The translations under genes were made by a program, and so were the position numbers. Below are positions 63,471 to 64,000 of a stretch of 64,000 nucleotides of DNA, piece by piece. This stretch comes from an uncultured Pelagibacteraceae bacterium (GTDB taxonomy: Bacteria; Pseudomonadota; Alphaproteobacteria; Pelagibacterales; Pelagibacteraceae), in assembly GCA_902520695.1 (NCBI GenBank), contig CABYOT010000001.1, positions 1-64,000 of the forward strand, in the 5' to 3' direction. Numbering within the stretch: the stretch's first letter is position 1; each line of letters starts with the position of its first letter. The notes beneath the pieces are model-generated. The model did no database searches, was not told the origin of the DNA, and saw only the letters and a program-made list of their open reading frames with translations.

Positions 63471-64000
63471 ATGGATTTAAATATAGTTAATAACCAAGAG
63501 CAATTTTTAGCAGGTAAACTTAGAGGGTATACTTTAAAAGGTGCAGAAAATAAATTTGACGATAAAGGAAAACCTTTACCATTTCCAGGGTGCACAATAA
63601 TTTGTAATATTCCTCTTAATACATATTTATCTGATCAAATTATTGGTTTTCAAAAAAATTTAGAAAATTTTAATCCTGAAAAAACTTATTCCTATTTACC
63701 TCCATCTAGTTTTCATATGACATTATTTGACTGTTGTAATTTAAATACAAAAAATACTTATTATTGGCCAACAGATATAGATCTTGATTTGGATTACAAA
63801 GATATAGCTATTCAATTAAATAAAAGAATTGAAAACTATAATTTTCCAAAAGAAATCAATTTAAAACTAAAAACATTTTTTGGTGGTTACAGCATTGTTT
63901 TAGAACCCTTTTCTGAGGAGGACGAAAAAATTTTAAGAAATTGTAGAGATGAACTAAGTAATTTATTGAAAATTAAATTTGAAAATCATCAAAGATATAC
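63471..64000 (+). CDS. DUF1868-like 2H phosphoesterase, N-terminal part
   Basis: An open frame from ATG at 63471 runs off the window end (176 complete codons). It has GKPLPFPGCTIICNIP and the first H-x-T motif at His82-Thr84 (SSFHMTLFD), matching the DUF1868 branch of the 2H phosphoesterase (LigT-like) superfamily; the last bases (HQRYT) run into where the second motif should lie. Such enzymes hydrolyse cyclic or RNA-type phosphodiesters; the substrate is unknown. It starts 9 bp after the GDPD remnant, suggesting membership in the ugp operon. Confidence 0.75.
   Translation, partial: MDLNIVNNQEQFLAGKLRGYTLKGAENKFDDKGKPLPFPGCTIICNIPLNTYLSDQIIGFQKNLENFNPEKTYSYLPPSSFHMTLFDCCNLNTKNTYYWPTDIDLDLDYKDIAIQLNKRIENYNFPKEINLKLKTFFGGYSIVLEPFSEEDEKILRNCRDELSNLLKIKFENHQRY

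Noticed and set aside
1-64000. CRISPR arrays, insertion sequences, prophage genes or integrase-flanked islands
   Set aside because: No regularly spaced repeats, transposase, integrase or phage structural genes are seen; the tRNA genes have no adjacent integrase or repeated 3' end.

Overview
The window is a very AT-rich (roughly 30% G+C by eye), densely packed bacterial chromosome segment. Gene families, gene order and the very short gaps between genes point to the SAR11 clade (Pelagibacterales, Alphaproteobacteria). The longest gene-free stretch is about 165 bp and most neighbouring genes overlap or are a few bases apart. I see no rRNA, CRISPR array, insertion sequence, prophage or replication origin, and no gap above 300 bp.

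Region 1 (1-27.9 kb) is a conserved alphaproteobacterial backbone. It starts with the C-terminal part of bamA, then skp, lpxD-fabZ-lpxA-lpxI-lpxB (outer-membrane assembly and lipid A). On the minus strand follow gltX, lexA and trpCDGE with a PpiD-like chaperone. On the plus strand come tpiA, secG, pyrG, kdsA, eno, ftsB, lipA and a coq10-like gene, then minus-strand cinA-C, pgpA and ispDF, and finally ntrY-ntrX-trkA-trkH. Compared with the order I know from Rhizobiales, several genes are missing from otherwise intact blocks (pdhABC-lpd, dusB, ntrBC, hfq, moaC/moeA, comEC). This fits genome streamlining.

Region 2 (27.9-38.8 kb) holds tRNA-Arg(TCT), the general L-amino-acid ABC transporter aapJQMP, a small XRE regulator, tRNA-Asn and tRNA-Cys on the minus strand, valS, ilvD, and a mannose-1-phosphate guanylyltransferase. 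A lysine-rich microprotein gene follows a bidirectional hairpin.

Region 3 (39.3-64 kb) is almost entirely about phosphorus. It contains a lipid kinase, a PlcP-like phospholipase C and an Agt-like glycosyltransferase (swapping phospholipids for glycolipids). Next come phoR, an unknown secreted protein, pstSCAB-phoU-phoB, then sixA, ppk and ppx (polyphosphate). NUDIX and TPR proteins, a phosphonoacetaldehyde hydrolase and a C-terminally shortened glycerol-3-phosphate dehydrogenase follow. The region ends with a ugpBAEEC importer carrying two tandem UgpE permeases, a broken glycerophosphodiester phosphodiesterase, and the start of a DUF1868-type 2H phosphoesterase. Tandem TGTAAY-like hexamers at 11-bp steps, matching the form of PhoB boxes, lie upstream of pstS and the phosphonatase gene, with a weaker array upstream of ugpB.

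A recurring layout is that all three ABC importers (aap, pst, ugp) have a strong hairpin between the binding-protein gene and the permease genes. This probably lets the binding protein be made in excess.
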